Assembly (NCBI GenBank): GCA_021156265.1
Contig: JAJNBR010000036.1
Coordinates: 1-19,857, forward strand
Length of the DNA: 19,857 nt
Source: Flavipsychrobacter sp.
GTDB lineage: Bacteria; Bacteroidota; Bacteroidia; Chitinophagales; Chitinophagaceae
Direction of reading: 5' to 3'
Part shown: positions 1 through 7,808 of the stretch, piece after piece
Layout: each line of letters begins with the position of its first letter
How positions within the stretch are numbered: the stretch's first letter is position 1
The notes under the pieces: model-generated
Databases searched by the model: none
Seen by the model: only the letters and a program-made list of their open reading frames with translations
Told to the model about the DNA's origin: nothing
Made by a program: the position numbers and the translations under genes

Positions 1-927
1 TATGGTACGGCTGCGGCTACGGTCGGCGCGGTAGAAACGTTCGAAAATGCGGGAGAGGTGTTCTTCTGCTATGCCGGGACCATCGTCTGAGATCTCGGTA
101 TATACGTGTTTGTCATCCACGATATAGCTTCCTGCTGTCACCGTTCCGTTGTCGTGGCCATATTTGATGGCATTCTCCACAAGGTTCACCAACACCTGTT
201 TGATCTTCTGTTTATCAGCGTATACCGCTAACGGGCGCTCTGTGCCTTTTTTGAAAGTGAGCTGAATGTTTTTCTCTTTCGCCCTGAGCGATAGCTCTTC
301 GTACACATCCTTGATCAGTTCCTGTATAAGAAAAGACTCTTGCACAAGAGGTATCCGGCCCGATTCCAGTTTCGATATTTCGCCCAGGTCGTCCACCAGC
401 CGAACGAGGCGTTCGGTGCTTTTTGAAGCGTTGCCCAGAAATTTCTCATTTACCTCCGGATCGTTCAGCGCTCCTCCGAGCAATGTATCCACATAACCTT
501 GTATGGCAAAAATGGGTGTGCGCAGCTCGTGTGCGAGGTTCATCAGAAATTCTTTACGGAATTGTTCATTGGCCTGCAGTACGGCGATCTCGTCACGTTT
601 TTGAATGGCCCATTTTTGAACGTCGTCACTTACTTCTTCAATCGACTTTCGAGGAAGGAGGTTTTCGTAGAAGTATTCCTCCTTTTTTGTAGCCTTGGTT
701 TGGTAGATGAATTTGTAAATGAGCTTGATCTTGCGGTAAATGAACCGTTGAAGCGTGTAGTAATACAGCCAATAGGTAATTATAAAAGTGATGCCAAATA
801 CTACAATTGGCATGTACCATTGCGGTCTGAGCGTCAGGCTTAACAACGCATTGGACGTTGAAATGATCAGTGCAGTGAATAGTGACAAGAGCCGGGGTGA
901 GGGACTTTTACTTCGTAGTACCGACAT
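1..927 (-). CDS. Sensor histidine kinase, C-terminus cut by window edge
   Basis: Membrane sensor kinase of a two-component pair with the response regulator just upstream (937-1623); the gap from the regulator's stop to this ATG is 9 bases, so they are co-transcribed. I translated 309 residues from the ATG at 927 to the window edge without a stop. Two hydrophobic segments lie at about residues 13-33 and 38-58 with only a few residues between them, so there is almost no periplasmic sensor domain. A linker leads to the dimerisation/phosphoacceptor helix with NLAHELRTP (His133). The ATPase domain shows the N box (NLVENAIKYG, about 248-257), the G1 box (DDGPGI, 281-286) and the F box (RIFERFYRADRS, 293-304). 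The G2 box and the end lie outside the window. The architecture is PhoR-like, but no specific signal or symbol can be assigned. Confidence 0.93.
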   Translation of the reverse strand, partial: MSVLRSKSPSPRLLSLFTALIISTSNALLSLTLRPQWYMPIVVFGITFIITYWLYYYTLQRFIYRKIKLIYKFIYQTKATKKEEYFYENLLPRKSIEEVSDDVQKWAIQKRDEIAVLQANEQFRKEFLMNLAHELRTPIFAIQGYVDTLLGGALNDPEVNEKFLGNASKSTERLVRLVDDLGEISKLESGRIPLVQESFLIQELIKDVYEELSLRAKEKNIQLTFKKGTERPLAVYADKQKIKQVLVNLVENAIKYGHDNGTVTAGSYIVDDKHVYTEISDDGPGIAEEHLSRIFERFYRADRSRSRTI

Positions 928-936
928 TGTACTAAA

Positions 937-1623
937 CTACGGCATTTCGAATTTATATCCTACGCCCTTAACCGTGGTTATCAGATCGATGCCTACCTTC
1001 TGTCGTATTTTACGGATATGGACGTCTATTGTTCGATCGCCAACGATAACGTCAGTGCCCCAAATGCGTTGCAGTATTTCATTGCGCAGGAAGACACGGC
1101 CCGGTTTTGAAGCCAACAGGGCGAGCAATTCAAATTCCTTTTTGGCAAGCAGGATTTCCTGTTCCTGGTAGATGACGGTGTATTTGGTTTTGTTGATCTC
1201 CAGATCGCCGAATACCAGTTTTTGCTCCTGGTCGTCTTCTTTCCGGAAACGGCGAAGAGCTGCGCTTATACGGGTTGCCAGCAATTCGGGTTTTATCGGT
1301 TTGGCAATATAATCGTCCGCACCGGTTTTTAAACCTTCTATCTCGGACTTTTCATCGCTGAGGGCGGTAAGAAAGATGATAGCCGTCTGATCGAAGTCAG
1401 GCATTGCCCTGAGTTCTTTGATGGTTTGGATGCCGTCTTTATTGGGCATCATCACATCGAGCAGTATCAGGTCGGGTTTGAACTCGCGTGCCTTCCTGAT
1501 CGCCTCAACGCCGTCTTTTGCGGTAGAAACGAGATATCCTTTTCCCTTAAGGTTATAGCTGATAAATTCAACTATATCCGGCTCGTCGTCAACGATCAGT
1601 ATTTTGCCTGGTAATGTATCCAT
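937..1623 (-). CDS. OmpR/PhoB-family response regulator
   Basis: DNA-binding response regulator, 228 residues from the ATG at 1623. The receiver domain (about 5-122) has the acidic pocket D12/D13/E14, the phosphoacceptor D56 (LILLDVMMP), T86 and K108 (IAKPIKPE). The C-terminal winged helix (about 130-228) ends with the recognition-helix region RTIDVHIRKIRQKVG typical of OmpR/PhoB proteins. A GTG 21 bases further upstream (1644) is in frame and would add seven residues; I prefer the ATG because the shorter form matches the family's usual beginning, a few residues before the first beta strand. It is transcribed ahead of the histidine kinase at 1-927, which is its expected partner. The regulon cannot be told from the sequence. 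Confidence 0.94.
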   Translation of the reverse strand: MDTLPGKILIVDDEPDIVEFISYNLKGKGYLVSTAKDGVEAIRKAREFKPDLILLDVMMPNKDGIQTIKELRAMPDFDQTAIIFLTALSDEKSEIEGLKTGADDYIAKPIKPELLATRISAALRRFRKEDDQEQKLVFGDLEINKTKYTVIYQEQEILLAKKEFELLALLASKPGRVFLRNEILQRIWGTDVIVGDRTIDVHIRKIRQKVGIDLITTVKGVGYKFEMP

Positions 1624-1669
1624 ATAGTCCGTGAAATCCGGCACAATATTAGGCTAGTGGCTGTTAACT

Positions 1670-1717
1670 AAAAAGGAATGGCACATTATCAAATTGTTAA
1701 CTGATAATGTGCCATTC
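1670..1717 (-). terminator. Strong intrinsic terminator after the coiled-coil gene
   Basis: A perfect 15-bp inverted repeat (1676-1690 with 1703-1717) with a 12-base loop is followed on the minus strand by C and a run of five T (1674-1670). It lies just past the stop of the minus-strand gene at 1735 and before the response regulator, so it should separate the two transcripts. The plus-strand side lacks a good T run, so it is probably one-directional. Confidence 0.8.
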
Positions 1718-1734
1718 GTTTAAAGTTACCAATT

Positions 1735-2691
1735 TTACTTCAGGAAGACTCTCCCTTCGCCTATTTTATAGCCCTCATGGAAGAGCTGGATATTATAGGC
1801 ACCGCGTTTGTAGTCGCTCTCCTGGTTCCAATCTACGATGACATCTCTCACCGGCTGATTCTTTAAGAGTTCGATCTGTTTCAGCAAGGTATAATTCAGA
1901 GATTGTCCATCAGCTGCTGTCGTTACGCCTGAGCCATAAGCTGCATTGCTAAGTACATTGCCATCAGGGCCTGATATGCGCAGGAAGATCTCTTTGCTTC
2001 CGCTTTCGGCTATGCGGTTCTCGTCAATATCAAAATTGATGCGCAGTACATCTACTTTGCTCGCTTTTTCGGTCTCCTTTATTTTGCGCCCACCCCTGCG
2101 AAGGTCTATTGGTGTCATCCTTATGTTGGATGCATGCAATACGGCGCCCAGCTTTACTTTCTGAGCCAGGGCTGTACTTTGGCTTACTGCGGTATCCCGC
2201 TCACGAGCCAGTGATACATTTGATTCGGTAAGTTCCGTGTTTTCCTGTTCCAGCTCTGCAATGCGCTCTTCGTAGGTACGCACCTTCGAGTTAAGGGTCG
2301 CGATCAAACGTTTGGCGCGGCCAAGGTCTGCAGAAGAAGCATTTTTATCACGCACAATGGCATCGATCTGCTTTTTCAGTTTTGCCACTTCGCTATCCCG
2401 GTCGTTGAGCATGCTGTCCATCTGGGCGTTCTTCGACACGAGTTCGTCCAGGCGTACAAGAGCAGCATTGTACTCTGTTTCAACAGCCCGGCGCGATGAG
2501 TCGGAAGAGGCAAATTGGATCTCGGCGTCCTCCTTTTGTTCTACAACCTTACTACGGTTGAAAAACAATACAATGTTGGAGATAAGCAGCAGCGCAATGA
2601 TCGTAATGTAGATCCATGTGTTATTGCGCTTCGGCGGCGTAGGGTTTGGCGGTAAGGATTGTTCAGAAGGTCTGTTAAATTCCTGATTCAT
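1735..2691 (-). CDS. Membrane-anchored coiled-coil protein, unrecognised
   Basis: I do not recognise a named family. The 318 residues consist of a proline-rich hydrophilic N-terminus (1-24), one transmembrane helix (about 26-44, with no signal peptidase site), a long charged coiled coil with heptad-like Leu/Ala spacing and many Glu/Lys/Arg (about 46-175), and a C-terminal beta-rich domain (about 180-318). The last part has strand-turn patterns such as LRISGPDG and ends VFLK. A single-pass protein with the coiled coil and beta domain on the far side of the membrane is the simplest reading. It is transcribed alone: a TATATTTG box lies upstream and a strong hairpin terminator downstream. It is divergent from the exonuclease-holA pair. 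Proteins of this shape are often mislabelled as chromosome-partition proteins because of the coiled coil; nothing here supports that. Confidence 0.85.
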   Translation of the reverse strand: MNQEFNRPSEQSLPPNPTPPKRNNTWIYITIIALLLISNIVLFFNRSKVVEQKEDAEIQFASSDSSRRAVETEYNAALVRLDELVSKNAQMDSMLNDRDSEVAKLKKQIDAIVRDKNASSADLGRAKRLIATLNSKVRTYEERIAELEQENTELTESNVSLARERDTAVSQSTALAQKVKLGAVLHASNIRMTPIDLRRGGRKIKETEKASKVDVLRINFDIDENRIAESGSKEIFLRISGPDGNVLSNAAYGSGVTTAADGQSLNYTLLKQIELLKNQPVRDVIVDWNQESDYKRGAYNIQLFHEGYKIGEGRVFLK

Positions 2692-2720
2692 AAGATTACC
2701 AGCTTTTTTATGTTAGATTG

Positions 2721-2728
2721 CAAATATA
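2721..2728 (-). promoter_or_regulatory. Bacteroidota-type -7 promoter box TATATTTG
   Basis: On the minus strand the 8 bases read TATATTTG, an exact match to the Bacteroidota -7 consensus TAnnTTTG. It sits 29 bases upstream of the ATG at 2691, inside the 50-base divergent gap before the exonuclease gene. I cannot see a convincing -33 element at the usual spacing. Confidence 0.5.
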
Positions 2729-2741
2729 ATCACCTCGGCCA

Positions 2742-3467
2742 ATGGAAGAACTGAAACATATACTTTTCATTGACATAGAAACCGTATCGTTTGTTCCGGA
2801 ATTTGAACAGCTGAGCGAACGAATGCAAATTGAATGGAGCAAGAAGGCGAAATATCTTAAAAGCAGCTCGAATGAAACTGCCAATGCAGCAACACTTTAT
2901 GAAGAAAAGGCAGCGATTTTTTCGGAATTCGCTAAGGTAGTCGTAATAGGTTTTGGCAGCTTTCACAAACATGAAGGAGAGTGGCGGATGCGCCTGAAAG
3001 CGCTTGCCAATAATGATGAGAAAGTTTTGTTAAATGAGTTTTGCGAGGTGATTTCGCGGTTCCAGGAGTACTATCCAGGGCTTAAATTCTGCGGACATAA
3101 CATAAAAGAGTTTGATATACCCTTTCTCTGCAGGCGTATGCTCATTAATGGTATGGGACTGCCAGACTGTATGCAGCTGAGTGGAAAGAAGCCTTGGGAA
3201 ATAGGGCACATCGACACGCTCGAGATGTGGAAATTCGGCGATTATAAACATTATACTTCCCTGTCTTTGCTGGCAGAAATATTGGGAATACCTTCGCCGA
3301 AAGAAGACATAGACGGCAGCATGGTGGGCGATGTGTACTGGAAACAAGGCGACCTGCAGCGTATTGGTAAATACTGTATGCAGGATGTGCTAACCGCGGC
3401 AAAAGTGTATCTAAAATTGAAAGGCATCAGCGATGTGCATCCTGAGCCTGTTTTTGTGAACGATTAG
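2742..3467 (+). CDS. PolB-like 3'-5' exonuclease (DNA_pol_B_exo2 type)
   Basis: Predicted DnaQ-superfamily 3'-5' exonuclease, 241 residues, related to the exonuclease domain of family B DNA polymerases but with no polymerase domain. The acidic metal-binding residues are visible in order: ExoI D11-x-E13 in FIDIET, ExoII N120 and D125 in GHNIKEFDIPF, and ExoIII Y211/D215 in YCMQDV (YxxxD type). A further conserved Asp is in GHIDTLEMWK (D158). The product should be cytoplasmic and remove nucleotides from single-stranded 3' ends; its substrate in the cell is not known. One base separates its stop from the ATG of holA, so the two are co-transcribed, which places it in a replication or repair setting. 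Confidence 0.9.
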   Translation: MEELKHILFIDIETVSFVPEFEQLSERMQIEWSKKAKYLKSSSNETANAATLYEEKAAIFSEFAKVVVIGFGSFHKHEGEWRMRLKALANNDEKVLLNEFCEVISRFQEYYPGLKFCGHNIKEFDIPFLCRRMLINGMGLPDCMQLSGKKPWEIGHIDTLEMWKFGDYKHYTSLSLLAEILGIPSPKEDIDGSMVGDVYWKQGDLQRIGKYCMQDVLTAAKVYLKLKGISDVHPEPVFVND

Positions 3468-3468
3468 T

Positions 3469-4473
3469 ATGACGGCTGAATTCAAAAAACTAATGCAATC
3501 CTTACAGGCGCGGCAATTTGCGCCTGTATACCTCATAGATGGGGAAGAACCCTATTATCTCGATATGATCACCAGCTTCTTTGAAGAAAAGATACTGGAG
3601 CCGGGAGAGCGCGATTTCAACCTTATGGTGCTGTATGGCAAGGATGCCGAATGGGTGGATGTCGTGAATTCCTGCAGGCGTTTTCCCATGTTTGCCGAGC
3701 GCCAGGTGGTGATTGTGAAAGATGCAGCGCAGATGAAAGGTTTCAACGACCTGGCAGGTTACCTCGAGAACCCCGCCCCGACAACGATCTTACTGCTGGA
3801 GCATAGGTTCAAGAAAGCAGATGGCCGGAGCAAGGTGGTAAAATATGCTAAAGAAAAGGGTGTTCATTTTACATCAGATAAGATAAAAGACGAGCAGGTG
3901 CCTGGCTGGGTGCAGAATTATGGTCACAGCATCGGCTTCGAAGTACCGGAACGCGAAGCGCAGATACTGGCTACCTACCTCGGAAACGACCTGCAAAAGA
4001 TCGTGAACGAAGTGGAGAAGGTGCGCATCAACGTGCCTGAAGAAAAAACTCTTTCAGCAGGGCTTATTCAAAAATATATCGGTGTCAGCCGGGATTACAA
4101 CGTGTTCGAGTTTCCGGAGGCGCTTACAAGCGGGGATAAGGATAAGCTGTACCGGATGCTGTCTTATTTTATAGCCAATCCCAAATCGGCACCAATGGTG
4201 TTGATCATAGGCTCGTTCTATTCGCATTTCAACCGTATATACCAGGCGCATTTTCTGCAGGGCAAGAATGATAAAGAAATGGCTGCAGCACTTGGGACTT
4301 ATCCAAGTCGCGTACGCGAGATCATGGCTACAGCAAAACGCTGGCCGCTGCCGAGAGTGGAGTATTGCCTGATGCTACTAGGTAAATACAGTACCAAAGC
4401 AGTAGGTATAGACAGCAATGTGCATGATAGCGAGTTGCTGAAAGAGATGATCGGGAAGATGGAGATAGCTTAG
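3469..4473 (+). CDS. holA: DNA polymerase III delta subunit (HolA)
   Basis: Delta subunit of the clamp loader, which opens the beta sliding clamp for loading on primed DNA. The 334 residues match the usual family length. The N-terminus has the HolA beginning (QFAPVYLIDGEEPYYLD, about residues 17-33), where delta carries a degenerate nucleotide-binding fold with no functional Walker A. Next comes the region around RRFPMFAERQVVIVK (about 67-81), placed where the family's clamp-binding element falls, then the AAA+ lid and C-terminal helical collar (about 210-334). It is co-transcribed with the exonuclease one base upstream. The stop overlaps the stop of the converging ribF remnant by four bases (4470-4473). 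Confidence 0.93.
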   Translation: MTAEFKKLMQSLQARQFAPVYLIDGEEPYYLDMITSFFEEKILEPGERDFNLMVLYGKDAEWVDVVNSCRRFPMFAERQVVIVKDAAQMKGFNDLAGYLENPAPTTILLLEHRFKKADGRSKVVKYAKEKGVHFTSDKIKDEQVPGWVQNYGHSIGFEVPEREAQILATYLGNDLQKIVNEVEKVRINVPEEKTLSAGLIQKYIGVSRDYNVFEFPEALTSGDKDKLYRMLSYFIANPKSAPMVLIIGSFYSHFNRIYQAHFLQGKNDKEMAAALGTYPSRVREIMATAKRWPLPRVEYCLMLLGKYSTKAVGIDSNVHDSELLKEMIGKMEIA

Positions 4474-5252
4474 GCTTTTAAAATGGCCCTTGCTGCTTCT
4501 TTGTCTTTGTGTAGTTGCTCCTTCAATGCATCTACCGAAGGGAATTTCTGTTCATTCCGCAGGCGCTCTACGAACAACAGCTCCAGCGTTTGATCATAAA
4601 TGTCTTTATCGAAATCAAAAAGGTGTGCTTCAATATGTAGCACCATATCCCTTGTTACAGTTGGCCTGTAGCCGATATTCAGCATGCCTTTATAGGTTTC
4701 GCCACCAGAGTTGGCGAGTATAGCATATACACCATTCGCTGGTATTAGTTGCTCAGGATCTTCCGGCAGCAGGTTAGCAGTTGGATAGCCAATTGTGCGG
4801 CCCAGTTTGGCTCCGCCTGTTACGTGACCTCGGAGGCTGTAATGCCTTCCCAGCATAGATGCAGCTTCTGCAACATGTCCTTCATCCAATGCCTGCCTGA
4901 TCTTGGTAGAGCTTACAGCAGCCTCGTCTATCAGCTGTGCGCTTATCTCAAACACCTTGTAGTTGTAAGAGGTAGCATGCTTTTTCAATAGCTCGATATT
5001 CCCGGTACGGTCGTAGCCAAAGTGATGATCATAACCAATGACGATACTTTCCGGTTTGAACTTTTTGACGAGGAATTCCCTGATGTATTGCCCGGCTGTG
5101 AGGTTGCTGAAATCGCGGGTAAAGGGCTGGACTACGATATGCTCGATCCCTTCGTGCGATATCAGTTCCAGCTTTTCATTAAGGGGTGTAAGCAGCTTCA
5201 GTGGAACGTTTGGGAATATCAGCTTTCGGGGATGCGGTTCGAAGGTAATGAA
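4470..5252 (-). pseudogene. ribF: ribF (FAD synthetase/riboflavin kinase), 5'-truncated
   Basis: Bifunctional RibF normally phosphorylates riboflavin to FMN and adenylates FMN to FAD. Reading the minus strand from about 5252, clear RibF sequence starts at ITFEPHPRKLI and runs to the stop at 4470: GYDHHFGYDRTGN and SSTKIRQAL of the adenylyltransferase domain, then the riboflavin kinase domain with GRTIGYPTANL and the catalytic Glu in HIEAHLFDF. About 50 N-terminal residues are absent, including the G-x-F-D-G-x-H-x-G-H nucleotide-binding segment. The frame is open upstream to a TAA at 5340-5342, but it has no ATG, GTG or TTG before a TTG at 4988, in mid-domain. What lies upstream in the DNA is the end of kynU in another frame. 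It is either a real deletion remnant or an assembly error. Translation from 4988 would give only a kinase-domain fragment of 172 residues. Confidence 0.85.
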
Positions 5253-6508
5253 TCTTCGAAAGTGTTGTACAGCGGCACAGGGGCTATGCGAATAACATTC
5301 GGTTCGCGCCAGTCGGCTACAATGCCGTTTTCTGTCAGCTTATCAAATACTTCCCTGCCGCGCTCTTTGAATAGCAAAGATAACTGGCAGCCGCGTTTCG
5401 AGGGCTCTTGCGGGGTGATGATCTCGAACGGCAGGTGTTTGACCTGTCGCAGCAGGTATTCGGTGAAACCTGTAAGCTTTTCGCTCTTTTCACGGAGCGC
5501 TTTCATACCCACCTTGTCGTAGATGTCAAGCGATGCATTGTGTGCTACCATGTTGAAAACAGGGGCATTGCTCATTTGCCAGCTGCCCGCATTCTTTTGC
5601 GGGAAGAAGCCTTTCTCCATTTTGAAGCGGTCCTTTTCATCATTGCCCCACCAGCCGCCAAGCCTGAAGATATCGGGGTTGCTGTTGTGCTTCTCATGAA
5701 CAAAAATGCCACCCACCCCGCCGGGGCCCGAGTTGAGATACTTATAGGAACACCAGCAGGCAAAATCCGCATTCCAGTCATGTAGTTTAAGCGGAATATT
5801 TCCTACTGCATGTGCCAGGTCAAATCCGGCGTACGCGCCCACTTTATGTGCTGTGGCTGCTATTCTTTCCAGGTTGAAGAACTGACCGGTATAATAATTC
5901 ACACCTCCGAACATAACCAATGCTAATGTGTCGCCGGCGTTTTCAATCGCTGAGATAATATCTTCTTCGTCTATAGTATAAGCACCTTTACGGGGAGCGA
6001 TCTCGATGATCGCATCTGCAGGGTCATACCCATGCATACGTACCTGTGTTTCCACGGCATATTGGTCTGAAGGGAAAGCGCCTGCCTCCATAATGATCTT
6101 GTACCTGCCATCTTTCGGGCGGTAGAAGGAGATCATCAACAGGTGCAGGTTTACTGTTAGTGTGTTGGTAGCAACTACCTCATCCTTGTTTGCACCAACG
6201 ATCTTCGACAGTCTTTCTGAGAAAAGATGGTGGTAAGAGAACCAGGGATTACGTGCGCGAAAATGTCCTTCCACCCCGTGCCGGGCCCAATCATCCAGCT
6301 CCATTTGCATTAGGTAACCAACACTTTTGGGTTGCAGGCCAAGCGAATTTCCACAGAAATAATGGACATCGCGGCCGTTATGTTGGGGAAACAGGAAACG
6401 TTCCCTAAATGAATATAAAATATCTATCTGGTCCTGGTCGCGTGCGTAGTCGAGTGTTGCTTCGTATCCCTGCATCAATTGATGTTTGGCTGCAAAAATA
6501 ACTGACAT
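5219..6508 (-). CDS. kynU: Kynureninase with aberrant C-terminus
   Basis: PLP-dependent hydrolase that splits kynurenine to anthranilate and alanine (or 3-hydroxykynurenine to 3-hydroxyanthranilate) in tryptophan breakdown. The ATG at 6508 gives 429 residues; an earlier in-frame ATG at 6547 would add 13 residues that do not look like the family. Typical features are FCGNSLGLQP near residue 51, GAFPSDQYAVE (143-153), GFDLAHAVGN (228-237), the PLP lysine K256 in CWCSYKYLNSGPGG, and GGWWGND (284-290). The normal C-terminal motif NVIRIAPVPLYNTFED (404-419) is followed by ten residues (SLPSNRIPES) that come from ribF DNA read in another frame; the family usually continues with another helix of roughly 12-20 residues. 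The catalytic core is complete, so activity may survive. Confidence 0.9.
   Translation of the reverse strand: MSVIFAAKHQLMQGYEATLDYARDQDQIDILYSFRERFLFPQHNGRDVHYFCGNSLGLQPKSVGYLMQMELDDWARHGVEGHFRARNPWFSYHHLFSERLSKIVGANKDEVVATNTLTVNLHLLMISFYRPKDGRYKIIMEAGAFPSDQYAVETQVRMHGYDPADAIIEIAPRKGAYTIDEEDIISAIENAGDTLALVMFGGVNYYTGQFFNLERIAATAHKVGAYAGFDLAHAVGNIPLKLHDWNADFACWCSYKYLNSGPGGVGGIFVHEKHNSNPDIFRLGGWWGNDEKDRFKMEKGFFPQKNAGSWQMSNAPVFNMVAHNASLDIYDKVGMKALREKSEKLTGFTEYLLRQVKHLPFEIITPQEPSKRGCQLSLLFKERGREVFDKLTENGIVADWREPNVIRIAPVPLYNTFEDSLPSNRIPES
5238..5260. other. kynU/ribF junction with inverted repeat
   Basis: This short segment is where kynU-like sequence gives way to ribF-like sequence in a different frame. 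It contains a perfect 7-bp inverted repeat, TTCGAAG (5238-5244) and CTTCGAA (5254-5260), around a 9-base spacer. On the minus strand the first arm encodes the F-E of YNTFED of kynU and the second the F-E of ITFEPHP of ribF, so the switch falls within the spacer. There is no T run, so it is not a terminator. Confidence 0.7.
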
Positions 6509-6600
6509 TGTTAAAGTTTCGCAAAACAGTTTGATAATCTTTAACATATAGCATCTTCTGGCATACTCTTTTTGATGAAACCTTTAACACAACACACTTT

Positions 6601-7119
6601 ATGAAGAAACTATTATTGTTTATCGCATTTATCACACTTTGCATTTGTATTGCTAATCTTGGCTACGCGCAACGCGGCCGGGTAGGGCTCGGCCTTCGCG
6701 CCACACCTGATGGCGGCGGTTTTACTGGTAAGTTTTTCATTGACCCCAATCTCGCTATCGAAGCACAGATGAACGCCGGTGGCGTGTTTGGCCTGGAAGG
6801 TGAAAGTTTTAACGTGGTAGGCCTTGCGGAGTACCACATTAGTTTACCGGACCCATCGTGGCGGATCTTTTTTGGCGGGGGCTTGCACTTCGGCGTGTGG
6901 GATCGCGGTCACTGGTACAGCAATCGCGAAGGGCGATGGAAAAATGGAGATGAAGGCATTTTTGGTATTGACGGTATAGGCGGTATTGAATACAATTTCA
7001 AGAACATACCACTTGGATTAAGTGCTGATTTTAAACCAGCAATAAACTTCCTGAGTGACGTCGACTTCTTCCCGCATAACATGTTCGGTTTTGCCGGCAG
7101 ACTTTATTTAAACAGGTAA
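6601..7119 (+). CDS. Small secreted outer-membrane beta-barrel-like protein
   Basis: 172 residues with a signal peptide (MKKLLLFIAF... ending LGYA at residue 23, mature protein starting QRGRVG). The mature part alternates short amphipathic strands with Gly/Asp-rich turns: GLGLRATP, GFTGKFFIDP, LAIEAQMNAGG, FNVVGLAEYHISLP, WRIFFGGGLHFG, GIGGIEYNF, LGLSADFKPAINFL. It ends with FGFAGRLYLNR, an aromatic-rich terminal strand. This resembles small 8-stranded outer-membrane barrels of Bacteroidota, but I cannot name a family. It is transcribed alone, divergent from kynU, and followed by a hairpin terminator. Its function is unknown. Confidence 0.85.
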   Translation: MKKLLLFIAFITLCICIANLGYAQRGRVGLGLRATPDGGGFTGKFFIDPNLAIEAQMNAGGVFGLEGESFNVVGLAEYHISLPDPSWRIFFGGGLHFGVWDRGHWYSNREGRWKNGDEGIFGIDGIGGIEYNFKNIPLGLSADFKPAINFLSDVDFFPHNMFGFAGRLYLNR

Positions 7120-7139
7120 TAACTAACCCATAGAATTCG

Positions 7140-7171
7140 TGAACGCTGATAATTTTCAGCGTTCATTTTTA
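7140..7171 (+). terminator. Intrinsic terminator after the barrel gene
   Basis: A perfect 9-bp stem GAACGCTGA / TCAGCGTTC (7141-7149 with 7156-7164), extendable by one T-A pair, with a 6-base loop and followed by ATTTTTA. It lies 20 bases past the stop at 7119 and insulates the LemA-TPM unit from the gene before it. Confidence 0.75.
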
Positions 7172-7212
7172 TATGATAAAGAAGCATTACTTTCGATTAA
7201 AATTTGCAACTC

Positions 7213-7803
7213 ATGAAAAAAGGTACTCTTGTTATTGTAATACTGCTGGCCATATTAATGATAGGCGGCTGCATGACCTGCAACCTGCAGAAAACCTTAG
7301 TGAATACGGACGAGAATGTAAAAAGTAAATGGGGTGAAGTGCAGAACCAGTACCAACGCCGTGCCGACCTGGTGCCCAACCTCGTAGCTACCGTGAAAGG
7401 GGCTGCTGCACACGAAAATAAAACACTTACCGACGTGATCAACGCCCGTGCAAAAGCCACGTCTATACAGGTGAATCCTGATAATCTTACTCCGGAAAAA
7501 ATACGCGAGTTCCAGCAGGCGCAAGGCGAGCTGAGCGCTGCGCTCGGCAGGTTGATGGTGGTATCGGAAGCTTATCCGCAACTGCAGGCCAACCAAAACT
7601 TTCTTGCACTGCAGGATCAGCTGGAGGGCACAGAGAACAGGATAACCGTAGCGCGTAAAAACTTCAACGATGCCGTACAGGAATATAACGTACAGGTACG
7701 CACTTTCCCGAACAACATCTTTGCGGGTATGTTAGGCTTTGAGAAACGCGGAATGTTCGAGGCTGAGGCCGGCGCCCAAAAAGTTCCGCAGGTTCAATTC
7801 TAA
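7213..7803 (+). CDS. LemA family protein
   Basis: LemA proteins are membrane-anchored helical-bundle proteins of unknown biochemical role. The ATG at 7213 gives 196 residues; a TTG nine bases earlier is possible but unneeded. The N-terminal hydrophobic segment (about 5-19) ends in IGGC (Cys20), so the protein could be a lipoprotein or be held by an uncleaved anchor. The family signature follows: NVKSKWGEVQNQYQRRADLVPNLVATVKG (about 35-63; Q-x-x-x-R-A-D-L-x-P-N-L core), then long helices and the ending VRTFPNNIFAGMLGFEKR. The TPM-domain genes follow five bases downstream and then by overlap, so the three form one operon. A TACTTTCG near 7189 is one base from the -7 consensus and could be the promoter. 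Confidence 0.92.
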   Translation: MKKGTLVIVILLAILMIGGCMTCNLQKTLVNTDENVKSKWGEVQNQYQRRADLVPNLVATVKGAAAHENKTLTDVINARAKATSIQVNPDNLTPEKIREFQQAQGELSAALGRLMVVSEAYPQLQANQNFLALQDQLEGTENRITVARKNFNDAVQEYNVQVRTFPNNIFAGMLGFEKRGMFEAEAGAQKVPQVQF

Positions 7804-7808
7804 TTAAC

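Noticed and set aside
4470..4988. A 172-residue minus-strand ORF with a TTG start as a complete riboflavin kinase gene
   Set aside because: Its 'start' is an internal Leu codon in the middle of the RibF adenylyltransferase domain; clear RibF sequence continues upstream in frame to about 5252. It is better described as part of a truncated ribF.
5238..5260. Inverted repeat read as a terminator between kynU and ribF
   Set aside because: There is no T run on either strand, and the arms are coding sequence of the two genes. It is kept only as a junction feature.
6509..6547. Longer kynU start at 6547
   Set aside because: The extra 13 residues (MLKIIKLFCETLT) are not typical of kynureninases; the ATG at 6508 gives the normal beginning.
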